64,000 nt of DNA from assembly GCF_901709675.1 (NCBI RefSeq), contig NC_051100.1:13746286-13810285 (forward strand). The letters are read 5' to 3'. Positions 11,023 to 22,078 of the stretch are shown here, piece by piece. Both the position numbers and the translations under genes were made by a program. The notes beneath the pieces are model-generated. The model worked only from the letters and a program-made list of their open reading frames with translations, searched no databases and was not told the origin of the DNA. Position 1 is the first letter of the stretch. Every line of letters begins with the position of its first letter. Source of the stretch: Syngnathus acus (taxonomy: Eukaryota > Chordata > Actinopteri > Syngnathiformes > Syngnathidae).

Positions 11023-12871
11023 ATGTCTGAGAGTGGCAGAAAGCATGAAAGTGTGCAGGGCGCAGACTCGCAGCCACAAGTGACTGATGGCACATTGGTC
11101 AGCAACCCGACTACCTCAGAAGAGCCACGACTAGGCCAAAGAGTCCGCAATAGGACAGAAAAGGGTCAAGAACTGCACGGTGAGCAATTAAGAAGAGTTG
11201 CACATCGTTTCAGTGTGTGCTATGACAAGTGGAAGGATGCAATTAAAGTGGCCAAACAAGCGCTTCGTGGAGACACTAGAAGGTACTCAGATGAGCAGCT
11301 GAATGAATATATCACTCAAGTATGCAATGCATCTAAGAGGCTGAATGATTTGTATTATGAGTGGAGACGCATTGATGTTCCTGACAATGAAACACGTCGT
11401 AGAGCTGACACCTGTGAAGTAGTGACAGGGACGATTGTCAAGGAAGCGATGGACCTTCTAGACAAAAGGGCTAAAAGTCAAAGGCCTGAAAAACAAATAC
11501 TCGATGACAGGCTGTCCGTAGCCTCACGAGACAAGCACTACCTCTCACCACACTAAATCCTCCTCTGCAAGCAGGAAAAGTGCAGCTGCTGAGGTTGCTG
11601 CTAACGAAGCTGCCTTAGAGGTAATGCTGGAACAAGAACGTCGTATTGAGGAGCTTCAGAAACTGGAAGCTGAAGCTGCTGAGTTAAAAGCCAAACAAGA
11701 GGCTGAAAATACAGCGAGACAAAGAGTGGTAGACGCCAAACGCCGAGAACTAGAGCGACTGAAGACTATTAAGAAGCTAAACGCTGCCAAGGCACGGCAA
11801 CAAGTATATGACCAGAGTGAAGGGTCAGGTCACGTGTCTAAGGGCAACTGCTCAGATGAAGAAATAAATGAGCTTCTACATCGTCGTGTCTCTGTGAAGA
11901 GAGAAATTAAGTCTCGAACTAGTTCGCCACAGAACCGTTCTCCACCAATACTAGAAATACAATGTTCTCCAACAAGGCAAAAGGACAGAGTTGAGGACAG
12001 CACATCAGCTCTTGTCAGAGCACTTGCAGAAGCCATCAGTGCAAGTCGCATTCCTCTACCTGAACCCACAGTGTTCAATGGTGATCCACTGAGGTTCAAT
12101 GACTGGAAGGTGTCCTTTCAGACGCTCGTTGACAGAAAGAATATTCCTGCAGAAGAGAAGATATATTATCTTCGCAAGTACGTGGGGGGAGCTGCCAAAA
12201 GGTCCATAGAAAGTTACTTCTTGCTGGGCTCTGAGTCCGCCTATTATGCAGCATGGCAAATGCTAGAAGAATGATATGGCAATCCATTCCTAATCGCCAA
12301 GGCTTTCAGAGACAAGATCGACTCGTGGCCCAAGATAAATTCCAAAGGCAGTGTGGAGCTTCAAGAACTTGCTGACTTCCTGCGCAGCTGTGAGTCTGCC
12401 ATGTCTCAAATCAGAGGTCTTGAAGTACTAAATGACTGCAACGAGAACCAGAAAATACTCTCCAAACTACCAGACTGGTTGACCTCAAGATGGAACAGAA
12501 AGGTCATTGAAATAGAAGAAGAAACTCACATGTTCCCCAGCTTCAGTCAGTTTGTAAGGTTCCTCACGCGTGAAGCCAAAATTGCATGCAGTCCTATTAC
12601 ATCTCTCCATGCTCTGAAACCAACGGAAAGAGTTTTGGAGAAGGCAAACAGAAGTCCTGGAGCAAAGGTCTTTGCAACCAGCTCAGATGAGCAAGCCGTC
12701 CCCACAAACTGTATCTTCTGTGACAAAGTCGGACACAGTCTTCAAAGGTGCCGGAGGTTCATGCAGAAGACAATCTTAGAACGAGTCAAGTTTGTTCAAG
12801 AAAGAAAGTTGTGCTTCGGCTGTCTGAAGTCTGGTCATCGCTCCAAGGACTGTGGAGAAAGAAACACGTGA
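11023..12871 (+). pseudogene. BEL/Pao Gag-like region, broken
   Basis: Starts ATG at 11023. The frame breaks between 11556 and 11624 (shift from frame 1 to frame 2) and a TGA at 12272-12274 sits where a Trp codon is expected before YGNP. Recognisable parts are a Lys/Glu-rich coiled coil (about 11624-11790), the DUF1759-type segment (EPTVFNGDPLRFNDWK to about 12600) and a CCHC-type region with IFCDKVGHSLQRC and CFGCLKSGHRSKDC. This is the structural and nucleic-acid-binding portion of the retroelement polyprotein. Confidence 0.88.
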
Positions 12872-14810
12872 TACTTGTGAGAAAGGACACCCAACTTGCC
12901 TTCATGATGATTGCACCAAGGAAGAAAGAATGTCAACAAAGCCTTATGGATCAAGGTACAGTGACAAGCCCAAAGAGAAGGAAAATGAACAGCCACAAGA
13001 GCAGGCAGAAACACCATCAAATGAGGCAACAACAAATAGAGTTGTACAGAATGCCGTGAACACGCATACTTCCACAATAATTCCAGTGTGGCTGTCATCT
13101 GTAAGTAAGCCAAATCGTGAAGTCCTTGTGTATGCACTCCTTGACACACAAAGTGACACAACCTTTGTCCTTGAGGAGGCAGTAAAGGCTCTCAACACAA
13201 AGAGTGCACCAGTTCAGTTAAAGCTCTCAACACTGGCTTCGAGAAACATAGTCGTGTCCTGCCAGAAACTGACTGGTCTACAAGTACGAGGATTTTATTC
13301 GGACAAGCTTATTCCTCTGCCAGTGACGTACTCAAGAGAGTTTATTCCTGCAAACAGAGACCATATTCCCACACCAGAGACGGCAAAGGCATGGCCTCAT
13401 CTTGAACACATCGCTGATGAGATTGCTCCTCTGCAAAGCTGTGATGTCGGCCTGTTAATCGGCTACAACTGTGCTCAGGCCCTTATACCAAGACAAGTGG
13501 TGCCTGGGGAAGAGCATCAGCCGTTTGCACAGAGAACAGACTTGGGCTGGAGTGTGGTGGGATATGGTAAACCCCGTCTCAACTATGGAGATGCAATTGG
13601 AATGAGTCACCAAGTGATAGCGAAGCAAGTGATGCCAGGGCTACCGTCCTCATCACACCTCACAAGTGAAGTTCACTATGTCTGTAGAACACAAATAAAA
13701 AATGTTATCTTACCTGCAGATGTCATGAAGATGCTGGAGTCTGACTTCATTGAAAGGTCATCAGAGGCCAGTTCCATCTCTCAAGAGGATTTAAAGGTCC
13801 TGTCAGAAATGGAAACGGGCATCAAGTTAAAGAGCGACGGACATTATGAAATGCCGCTGCCATTCAAAAGGGAAAGGCCTAACTTACCCGATAACAAGAT
13901 CTGTGCTATTCAACGCCTGAAGTGCCTTGAAAGGAAAATGGAAAGAAATCATCAATATTACGAAGACCACAAGACCTTCATGGATGAGACCATTAGCCGT
14001 GGTGATGCAGAAATGGTCCCAGAAGAAGACAATCCAGCCGACCACGCCTCAAGAGGTCTCACAGCAGAGCAGCTACTATCCTCCAACTGGTTCACAGGCC
14101 CAGATCGTCTTTGGCAGAAGGAGTTACCAAGTGGAGAAGTCAAGGTGGGAGAGATTGCAAGCGACGACCCAGAACTTAAGAAAGTCCAGGTTCTCGACAC
14201 CCAGGCGAAAGAAGTCAGGTCGGTGCTGAATCGATTGCACAAGTTCTCTGTTTGGTCCAGAATGGTGAAAGCTATCGCCAGACTCAAACGCCATGTGAAG
14301 GAAGTTAAAGGTCTCCAGCCAAGGTCCTGTGAAGCCACCAGTTTGGAGGAAAGGAGAGAAGCTGAGCTGACCATAATCAAGATGGTTCAGGAAGCAGCTT
14401 TCTCGCAAGAAATACCGCTACTCCAGAGTCACAAGGAGACACCAGTCAAGGGCAAGGCCAATCTGTACCTCCGCAAGAGATGGCGTCGAGTTCAACTACT
14501 AGCCAACCACTTCTGGACAAGATGGAAGAAGGAATACCTCCTGAACCTCCAGCAGAGACAGAAGTGGAACAAAACTCACAGGAACGCAAGGGTGGATGAT
14601 GTTGTACTCCTGCAAGAGGATACTACACCGCGTAACTAGTGGAAAATGGCAAAGGTCACAGAAGTGTACCCAAGAAAGGATGGGAGGGTACGAAAGGTCA
14701 AGTTGCTCATCGGTGACTCCACCCTTGATGTGAAGGGAAAGCGCTCTTCCAAACCTGTCCACCTGGAAAGACCCATCCATAAGACGGTGACACTGGTAGA
14801 AGCAAGCTAA
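12852..14810 (+). pseudogene. BEL/Pao Pol remnant: protease kept, RT and integrase core deleted
   Basis: A 595-codon open frame (12852-14639), then a TAG, then more matching sequence to about 14810. It begins with the DUF1758 aspartic protease region (YALLDTQSDTTFV, active-site Asp-Thr) and reaches the N-terminal edge of reverse transcriptase (LPDNKICAIQRL). At about 14025 it jumps to the end of RNase H (DNPADHASRGL). At about 14455 it jumps again from the start of integrase to its C-terminal DUF5641 part (RKRWRRVQ, LNLQQRQKW). Both deletions keep the frame. The RT catalytic box and the integrase DDE core are absent. Confidence 0.85.
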
Positions 14811-14960
14811 AGTTCCAGTTTTTCCTCTTTCTCTCCTCTTTCTGTCATTCACTCCAGGTGCAGAATGAGGTGACCATTCTGGAAGAAGCCAAGACGAAGT
14901 TGTCGATTTGTAGTAATTTTAAAATCATATTCAGTACAGTTGATATGGTTTTGGTGGGAG

Positions 14961-15663
14961 TGTAACTGCATCTGAGGCAGTATTTCAGCTCAAAGTATTT
15001 TTGTTCATGCGTATTAATGGTGATCAATGAGGCGGAACATTTCTCTGTGTCGTTTCACACGGACCCGTCTTAGTGACGGACCACCAGCAAAATCTCCGCT
15101 AGAAAAGGCCAGTTTTTCTTAGCTGTTGACTAGCCAAGTTATAGTTATAAGTTTCTTAAGCCTTATTAACCACCTCTCACGCCTGTATATGCAGCTAATA
15201 AGGTAATGAGGGTGACGTTTTTGTGTTTCATTGCTGAAGTTGCATTTGATTTATGTACCTTGTTTATCCGTAGCATTGTAGCTTACAGCTAATATAACCA
15301 CTTGTTTGCTGCAGTGTTGTAGTATTGAACATGTTTGTTAGTGGTGGTATATATATGTATATTGTAATCATTATTGTGATGATGTTTAAAGTTTATTTGG
15401 TTAACAGTCTTATAGGTATTATATGTTTTGTGATTAAGTTTATTAGCAGTAGTGCAATATGATGTGAAAAGAGACCAAAGGAGATTATTTTGAGCATATT
15501 TATTTATTGTTAAGAAATGCACTGTATGTTTATGTTTTTGTTTACACAGTTCTCACGGTCTGTCAAAGTCTGCCAAGGTCTGTCAAAGTCTGCCAAGTCA
15601 AGATAAACAGATCAGTAACAAAAATAACTCGAAGCTGTCTTTTATATACGAGAGGGAGTTATA
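14961..15663 (+). repeat. right LTR of BEL/Pao element
   Basis: Near-identical partner of the left LTR. Visible differences are a few single changes and a 2-base difference near the start (CAGCAAAG against CAGCTCAAAG). It also carries the 20-bp tandem pair near its 3' end. Confidence 0.92.
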
Positions 15664-15944
15664 GGGGGGGATTCATTGAACGATTCGTTTGAACGAATCT
15701 TTTGGGTAAACTGATTCTAAGGATTCAGTTCACCTAAAAGAACTGGAATGCACATCACTAGTTCACGCGGTTGTTGTACTTCCGGTCACTTTTCAAAACA
15801 AAGCTCGAAAGGTCTTTATCTTTAGGTTAGCCTTTTATTCTGAATCAACTTCTGACACTCGGCTTGAAACCCACACGGGAGCTACACGACTTGACGCAAC
15901 CTAGAAGTGACGAGTTTTTTTTTCGGCGGGGGGGGAGCACACTC

Positions 15945-16145
15945 GGCTTGACAGTAGGTGGGGGACACCCTGAACTGGTTGCCAGCTAATTGCAGGGCAC
16001 ACAGAGACGAACAACCATTCGCACTTGCAATCACACCTATGGGCAGTTTGGAGTGCTCAATCGCCCTACCAGGCATGTTTTTGGGATGTGGGAGAAAATC
16101 AGAGCGCCCAGAGAAAACCCAGGCAGGCACGGGGAGAACTAAAGC
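15945..16145 (-). repeat. partial tRNA-derived SINE
   Basis: Matches the body of the full SINE at 46523-46885 (CACCCTGAACTGGTTGCCAG, GAGTGCTCAATC, TTTTTGGGATGTGGGAG) but lacks the tRNA-like head and the CCATCC tail. It is an old, truncated copy. Confidence 0.75.
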
Positions 16146-16479
16146 GTTTTAGTCCAATTTCATCACTTAAAAATAACTTTATCTTTACGCAACTGCAAAT
16201 GACAAAGGGAATGGGTGGTTATTGATTAATGGTATGCTTATTTTTGTATGAACAAGAAATGTCATACTGTTGTCATAGCTTTCTACCTATTGTATTTGTC
16301 AAACGGTTGCTTATTTACTGTAAAGAAGTGTTACCTAAGAAAGTCCACTGCACAATTGGGGGTCGGTCTCAATAAGTTCCTTGAACTTCTACCTACTCCC
16401 TTGAGCACAAAAAAACAACTGTTTTCGTATATTATAACAATAATAACTAGAATTTGCAATTCCTGAAGAAATTGCGTGT

Positions 16480-17310
16480 GAAGGTGAAGAAGTTGAATAA
16501 ATACTTGGGGAATGCTGCAGAATGATGTTGAAACGAGTTGAATCGGTTGAAAAATGTAGAAATTAGAAGGGAAAAAGGAAATTTTGGAGAATTTGGTGTG
16601 AATTTCAAAATTGAAAATGTGGAATTTTTGGTAAGTGGGAAGTTGTGGAATAGGTAGGCAAAAGATGAACAGTTGAAAGTTGGAATGGGTTGAATCGGTT
16701 GAAAAATGTAGAAATTAGAGGTGAAAAACAAAATTTTGGAGAATTTGGTTGAATTTCAAATTTGAAATTTTTGGTAAGTGGGAAGGTGTGGAATGGGTAG
16801 GCAAGAGATGAACAATTGAAAGTTGGAATGGGTTGAATCGGTTGAAAAATGTAGAAATTAGAGTAAAAAAACGAAATTTAGGAGAATTTGGTTGAATTTC
16901 AAATTTGAAAAAGTGGAATTTTTGCTAAGTGGGAAGGTGTGGAATAGGTAGGCAAAAGATGAACAGTTGAAAGTTGGAACGAGTTGAATCGGTTGAAGTA
17001 TGTTGAAATTAGAAGTGAAAAACTAAATGGAGTGAAATTTTGCAAAATTTTGTGCAAATTTTAAAAGTGAAAACGTGACATTTTTGAATTTGGCAAGTTT
17101 GGGAATGTCCCCAATGTGATTTGAATGTGTTGAATTATGTGAATTTCAAACTGGAACAACGTAAATGTGAAATGTTGAATCTGCCATTAAGAATGAATGG
17201 GGCAAAATTCGCCGTAAATTTGTGAATTTTGCGAAAACGGAAAAGTTTTCGAACGAAAAAAATGTAAGCACCCATGCCATGAATATTTGGAATAAGTGAA
17301 AAGTGGAACG
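16480..17310. repeat. tandem repeat with unit of about 150 bp
   Basis: The phrase GTTGAATCGGTTGAA recurs near 16537, 16689, 16831 and 16982, followed each time by the same AT-rich body (GAATTTGGT, GGAATTTTTG, AAGATGAACAGTTGAAAG). The period is about 142-153 bp over about 3.5 units, with degenerate units continuing to 17310. No coding sense is evident. Confidence 0.8.
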
Positions 17311-17458
17311 GAGTGAATCGGTTGAAGTATGTGGAACCAAAGCGCCAAAGAAAGTTAGCGGAAAGCTAGCGCAAAATGTTGTAGAATAACAATAGTGTGA
17401 AGGTGAAGACCTAAAGGACAAGAATAACAATAGTGTGAAGGTCTTCACCTTCACACTA

Positions 17459-17806
17459 ATAAATAGGTTTTATATAGCGCTTTTCTTAGTACTCAAAGCC
17501 GCTTTACATAGAAAAATGCACACATAATTACGTACACACACACACACGCACACACCCGCACGCACACACACACACACGATGAGTTAGGTGTCATATGCAG
17601 AGTTGAAGAGGTGGGTCTTGAGATGGCATTTGAAGGAAAGCGGAGTCAACGTTACGGATGGTCAGGGGCTGAGAGTTCCAGAGGGTGGGGGCAGCAATTG
17701 CAAGGGCTCTGTCCCCAATGGTCTGGTATTTGGTCGAGGTGGTGGGGGTGAGTAGACTGGCGTCAGCAGAGCGGAGTTGGCGGGTGGGGGTGTGGCGGTG
17801 CAGGAG
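17459..17806 (-). pseudogene. L2-like LINE fragment, reverse-transcriptase C-terminus
   Basis: On the minus strand the sequence reads RQLRSADASLLTP, then KYQTIGDRALAIAAPTLWN, the usual C-terminal tail of fish L2/CR1-type reverse transcriptases. The plus-strand start (TTTATATAGCGC, CAAAGCCGCTTTACATAG) is the matching 3' end. Only the tail survives. Confidence 0.7.
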
Positions 17807-18421
17807 GTCAAGTCAAGTTTATTTGTATAGCCCTAAATCACAAGCAGTCTCAAAGGGCTTCACATAGACAAACAATTCACAATTATTCTCAAAGCATTGC
17901 CTGATCTTAAGCTCCCAAAAGGGCAAGGAAAACTAAAAAAAACCCTACCAGGGGAATAATGAGAAACCTTGAGAAAGGGACCACAGATGAAAGGATCCCC
18001 CTTTCAGGATCACCAGGCTGCAATGGATGCAGAGAGGGCACATAAAATACGTAATATGAAAATCAATGAAAAAGTGGATGTCCAAGTCAAAGCGAAGAGC
18101 TGCCGGAGGTGCCCTCGATTGTCCTGGCAGTGTCTTCGAGGAGGGTAAGCTGCAGTTCCCTCATCCTGAATTGGTCCACGAGAATCCAGATAGCCGCTGT
18201 CAGCTTAGGTGTCACCTAACCACCTCCCCAGCCGGGGAGGGGAGGGGGAGAGGGAGCGAAAACAAACTCCAGCCGAGTCGGCCACTACAGGTTAATTAAA
18301 GGCCATATCATAGAAATGTGTCTTTAAACGTGTCTTTAATGTTTCTACTGAGATAGCAGTTCTAATATCCATTGGTAGGGCATTCCAAAGCTCTGGAGCC
18401 CGAATAGAAAATGCTCTAGAC

Positions 18422-18965
18422 CAGTGGTCCCCAACCACCGGGCCGCGGACCGGTACCGGTCCGTGGGTCACTTGGTACCGGGCCGCCAAGCCGCACAGAA
18501 AAAAAAAAAAAATATCGACGATCAATTAATTCAGGTCAAGACACCTGTCCCGGTCACGTGACATGTTTCCCCAGTCGAGCCCGCAAAGCTAATATGTGGC
18601 GACAGGCTAACTAACCAGGCAATGAAGCATTCAAAACTGCTTCAACACATGGAGACCAAGCATCCTGCAATAAAAGACAAACCTTAATCACTTCGGGTGT
18701 CATTTTCTCCGATTACGTCTAGATGGGACCGGCTTGTTTCTGCGAAACAAACTCAGTGCTCCCACTAATTCAACGTAATGGTGAGTTTTATTTTTGTCAT
18801 TTGTACTTGTTTTTATGTCAGTCGTATCATTTTATTTCATCGTATTTATATATTTATTATAAATGTATTATTTATTTATTTATATAAATGTATTATTTAT
18901 TTATATAAATGCCGGTCCGCGAAAATATTTCTGACATGTAACGCAAAAAAGGTTGGGGACCACTG
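18422..18965. mobile_element. non-autonomous hAT (CAGTGGTCCCCAACC ends) in the L2 element
   Basis: The ends are inverted copies starting CAGTGGTCCCCAACC. A perfect 8-bp target duplication, CTCTAGAC, lies at 18414-18421 and 18966-18973. The 544-bp body has CCGGTCCG-rich ends and an AT-rich middle, with no transposase. It interrupts the L2 reading frame, so it is younger than that element. Confidence 0.95.
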
Positions 18966-20063
18966 CTCTAGACCCTGCAGACATTTTCTTGGCCCTCAGT
19001 GTCACTAAAAGACTAGCGTTTTGCGAACGAAGGTTACGAGACGGAACATAAGGAACAACTAGGTCGACGAGATATGAAGGCGCTAAGCCATGCAATGATT
19101 TATAGGTTAATAGAAGAACCTTGAAGTCACATCTTAAATGGACTGGGAGCCAATGTAAGTTGGCTAATATTGGGGTAATGTGATCAAATTTCCTTGTCCG
19201 TGAGAGCAGCCTTGCAGCAGCATTATGTACTAACTGTAGACCTTTGGTGCTGGACTTAGGAAGACCAGAGAATAATGCATTTCAGTAGTCCAGGCGCGAC
19301 ATGATGATTGCATGTATAATAGTTTCCGCATCACCGGTCGAGAGGATCGGACGACTCTTAGCAATATTACGAAGGTGAAAAAACGCAATTCTGGTTATAT
19401 CCTTAATGTGCTTTTGAAAGGAGAGCGTTTGGTCAAATATTACCCCGGGATTAGTTACAGTATCGCTCTGAGTGATAGTACTGTTATCTATAGTTATAGT
19501 GGTTTCCTTAAATAAGTGTTGATAACGAGCTGGACCAATTATCAACAACTCAGTTTTATCTGGGTTAAGACGAAGGAAGTTGAGAGACATCCATTGCTTG
19601 ATCTCCGCAAGGCACGCCTCAAGATCAGTCCCGCGGATCTGTCATCGATAATGGCATACATAATTGGGTGTTATCCGCGTAACATTGATAACTAATATTA
19701 TATTTACGTATTGTGTCCCCAAGCGGAATCATATAAACATTTAATAGAATTGGTCCGAGTACCGATCCCTGTGGGACACCACACGTAACATTATAGCGCT
19801 CAGAGGACGTATTGCCATGGATAGGAATAGAACCAGCCTAGTGCTGACCCCGAAATACCAACACACCTTTTAAGACGCTCCAATAAAATATCGAAGTCTA
19901 CAGTGTCGAAGGCAGCACTAAGATCGAGTAGTAACAATACAGATGAAGTGTTTGAATCCATAGCTATGAGGAGATCATTAGTCACTTTAGCAAGTGCTGT
20001 CTCAGTGGAATGATTAGCTCTAAAACCAGACTGAAAAGATTCATATCGATTATTGGTGACCAT

Positions 20064-20822
20064 TAGGGGTGTAACGATTCATCGATACACATCGATTAAT
20101 CGATATAATGCTCTACGATTTATTGGCATCGATGCTAAACGTAAACATCGATTTATATCGCCGTGTTTGACCTCGGACATTAGACGCGACTTTATTTTGA
20201 AATCCAGTTCATTGTTGCTTGCTTCCTCTTTCCGGGAGCAGTACGCGGCGTGCTGTGTTGTGAGCAGAGCAGGCACGTGAAAGGGGAGCCGACAACTACG
20301 CGGCTCCTGGGCTGGTGCTATGGCTAGTGTCCAAGAAGACGAGGAAATTCGCTCCCCTTTGGGCTTCAAGTCATTCGTTTGGAAGCACTTTGGATTCCAA
20401 AGAAAAGATGGCTCAACGGACAATTAAAATTATTGTAAATAAATAGTTCAGTAATGCACTTTAAAGTTAATGGTATTACAAAAAAGAAAGAATATTCATT
20501 TTTCTTTACTTATATGAGAAAAAATATAGGAATTTGATAAAGTTCAGTGTTAAAATAAGCACTTTGTATACTACAATACTCTTGTAATTTCCTAAATGAA
20601 GAGTTTGCAGTACCTTGTTGATTTTGCGTGTGAATTGTTATAAATCAGGATATTGTTCTATATTTTTTATTTAAAAAATAAAAATATCGATCGTGGAGCA
20701 CTATATCGTGATGTATCGTGAATGAATCACAGCAGGCTTTAAGATATCGGCAATAATCGTATCGTGATCCTTTGTATCGATATGATATCGTATCGTGACA
20801 AAACCCGCGATTTACACCCCTA
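20064..20822 (+). mobile_element. non-autonomous hAT, TAGGGGTGTAA family, copy 1
   Basis: The ends are inverted TAGGGGTGTAA with an 8-bp target duplication GTGACCAT (20056-20063, 20823-20830). The subterminal regions are rich in ATCGAT and TATCG words in both orientations. The 759-bp body keeps a short start of a transposase frame (20320-20427). Further copies are at 42501-43265 and 63117-63642. Confidence 0.93.
20320..20427 (+). pseudogene. 35-codon N-terminal remnant of a ZBED/hAT transposase
   Basis: The frame starts [10 protein letters not shown] and contains [12 protein letters not shown], the start of a BED zinc-finger domain as in ZBED-type hAT transposases, then stops after DGSTDN. 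The zinc ligands and the catalytic domain are lost by internal deletion. The same 35 codons occur unchanged in copy 2 (42757-42864). Confidence 0.75.
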
Positions 20823-21130
20823 GTGACCATGTAATCAATGAGCTGCTGCGCTACTACTTTTTCAAGACGTTTTGCTATGAATGGGAGGTTTGAAACTGGC
20901 CTATAATTACTGAAACAGTCCGGGTCAAGATTTGGTCGCTTAGGTAACGGTTTAATGATAGCGGTTTTAAAGGCTGTTGGCACTATCCCAGAGGACACAG
21001 ACAGATTAATTATATTTAAGACGGACGGTCCTAAAATTTGATGAAAATTTGCTGCAGTTGTGCGATCGGACGAAATTAAGCTCCCTGCGCACTTAGGTCC
21101 ACTTAAATTTTGGAAAGTACATCAGGACTT

Positions 21131-21440
21131 TAAAAATATTTTCTAAATTTCAGCGACGGACGGCTCTGTCACAATAATGCGACCAGTGCGGTGCAGTTGC
21201 GCGGTGGGCGACGCGCTACGGTTGCGCGTTCGGCGGTGCGCTGCAGTTGCGCGATCCAACAAATATGCGCAAATGAAAAAATGCTTAAAAAAGGCGGGTT
21301 TTTTTTGTCTTGAAACGGATTTAAAAAATTTCCATTATTTGTAATGGGAAAAATAGATTCGGAATTCAACCGATTCGCTTCTCGAACCGCCTTCTGGAAC
21401 GGATTGTGGTCAAAAACCAAGGTTTGAATGTATTTTTGCT
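21131..21440. repeat. interspersed repeat, family also at 26790-27175
   Basis: This stretch (ATTAAGCTCCCTGCGCAC, CGGTGCGCTGCAGTTGCGCG, ATAGATTCGGAATTCAACCG) is closely repeated at 26790-27175. It ends AACGGATTGTGGTCAAAAAC then CAAGGTTTGAATGTA, the look of a terminal-inverted-repeat DNA transposon. The class is not certain. Confidence 0.7.
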
Positions 21441-22078
21441 ATTCTTGTTAAAATCACACTTACATGTGAACTGGAAATGACAATAATAACACACAGTGAA
21501 AGCCAAATTGAGCAAATTGGCTATTTCAGAAGTGTGTGTCAAAGTGGTAGCCCTTTGCCTTAATCAGTACCCAGGAAGTAGCTCTCGGTTTAAGAAAGGT
21601 TGGTGACCCCTGCCCTAAAAGCATACTTTTTCATGATATTCTAATATTTTGAGATAGGATATTTGAGTTTTCTTAAGCTGTATGCCATAATCAGCAATAT
21701 TAAAATAATAAAAGGCTTGCAATATTTCAGTTGATTTGTAATGAATCCAGAATGTATGACATTTTGTGTTTTTAAATTGCATTACAGAAAATAAAGAACT
21801 GTATCACAATATTCTAATTTTCTGAGACAGTCCTATATATATATAACAATTTTTATGGAAGTAAAATAGTATTATACAAAATGAACGTGCTCTCGTTGAA
21901 CCCCGTTCTTGTCCAGTTTGGAGGTCATAGTACTATATTTTTTGTTGAAGTTGGACACCTTGCATTTGACCATGTTCTAATCGAATTTAGGGCTGTTCTC
22001 GTGCTGTTAACTTGTTCAACTGCAATTTGGGTTAGGTTTCAGCAACCACTTCCATGCAGTCCACATGAAGACCTCTGG
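21441..22078. other. repeat debris upstream of psd
   Basis: At 21560-21608 the sequence AGGTTGGTGACCCCTG looks like one end of a decayed hAT element; its partner end was not found. 21610-21840 is AT-rich, with a tail (ATTCTAATTTTCTGAGACAG) common as a dispersed fish repeat. No gene is seen. Confidence 0.45.

Larger units (their letters stand above)
10270..15663 (+). mobile_element. BEL/Pao LTR retrotransposon, internally deleted
   Basis: Two nearly identical direct repeats (10270-10970 and 14961-15663) bound a 3.99-kb interior with Gag and Pol remnants in BEL/Pao order. The LTRs start TGTAAC and end GTTATA. The five bases before the left LTR and after the right LTR are GGGGG, fitting the 5-bp target duplication of the family, although a G-run makes this weak. 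The LTRs differ at only a handful of positions, so insertion was recent compared with the surrounding hAT debris. The coding part is defective: one frameshift, two stops and two large deletions. Confidence 0.92.
6560..15765. mobile_element. old hAT-like element split by later insertions
   Basis: Both edges carry runs of the words GATTCGTT and GAACGAATC: 6560-7130 on the left and 15669-15765 on the right. The right edge reads, on the minus strand, TAGTGATGTGCATTCC, a hAT-style terminus. The body between is interrupted by a Tc1 element, a second hAT and a BEL/Pao retrotransposon. A segment at 6745-6850 (containing CAGCGCCAGCGAG and GGAGGAGGGACTTTACGAG) recurs at 9960-10080, so either the element had internal duplication or two copies lie here. 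Exact ends and target duplication could not be fixed, so the single-element reading is an inference. Confidence 0.4.
17815..21130 (-). pseudogene. L2-like LINE, decayed and interrupted by two hAT elements
   Basis: Minus-strand reverse-transcriptase pieces appear in order: NYRPVSNLPF (near 20900), FQSGFRANHSTETALAKV and LDLSAAFDTVD (19800-20063), LNPDKTELL and PGVIFDQTLSF (19282-19590), LAPSYLVDLVVPYVPSRNLR (near 19050) and RAFSIRAPELWNALP (near 18410). These are characteristic L2-clade motifs. The 3' end carries TTTATTTGTATAGCCC-type sequence at 17820. Stops and frameshifts break the frame, and hAT elements at 18422-18965 and 20064-20822 split it. Its 5' part is missing beyond about 21130. 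Confidence 0.88.

Noticed and set aside
20079-20423. 114-residue minus-strand frame conserved in two places (also 42516-42860)
   Set aside because: It lies antisense to the BED-domain remnant of a repeated hAT; conservation is due to the copies being recent, not to coding on that strand.
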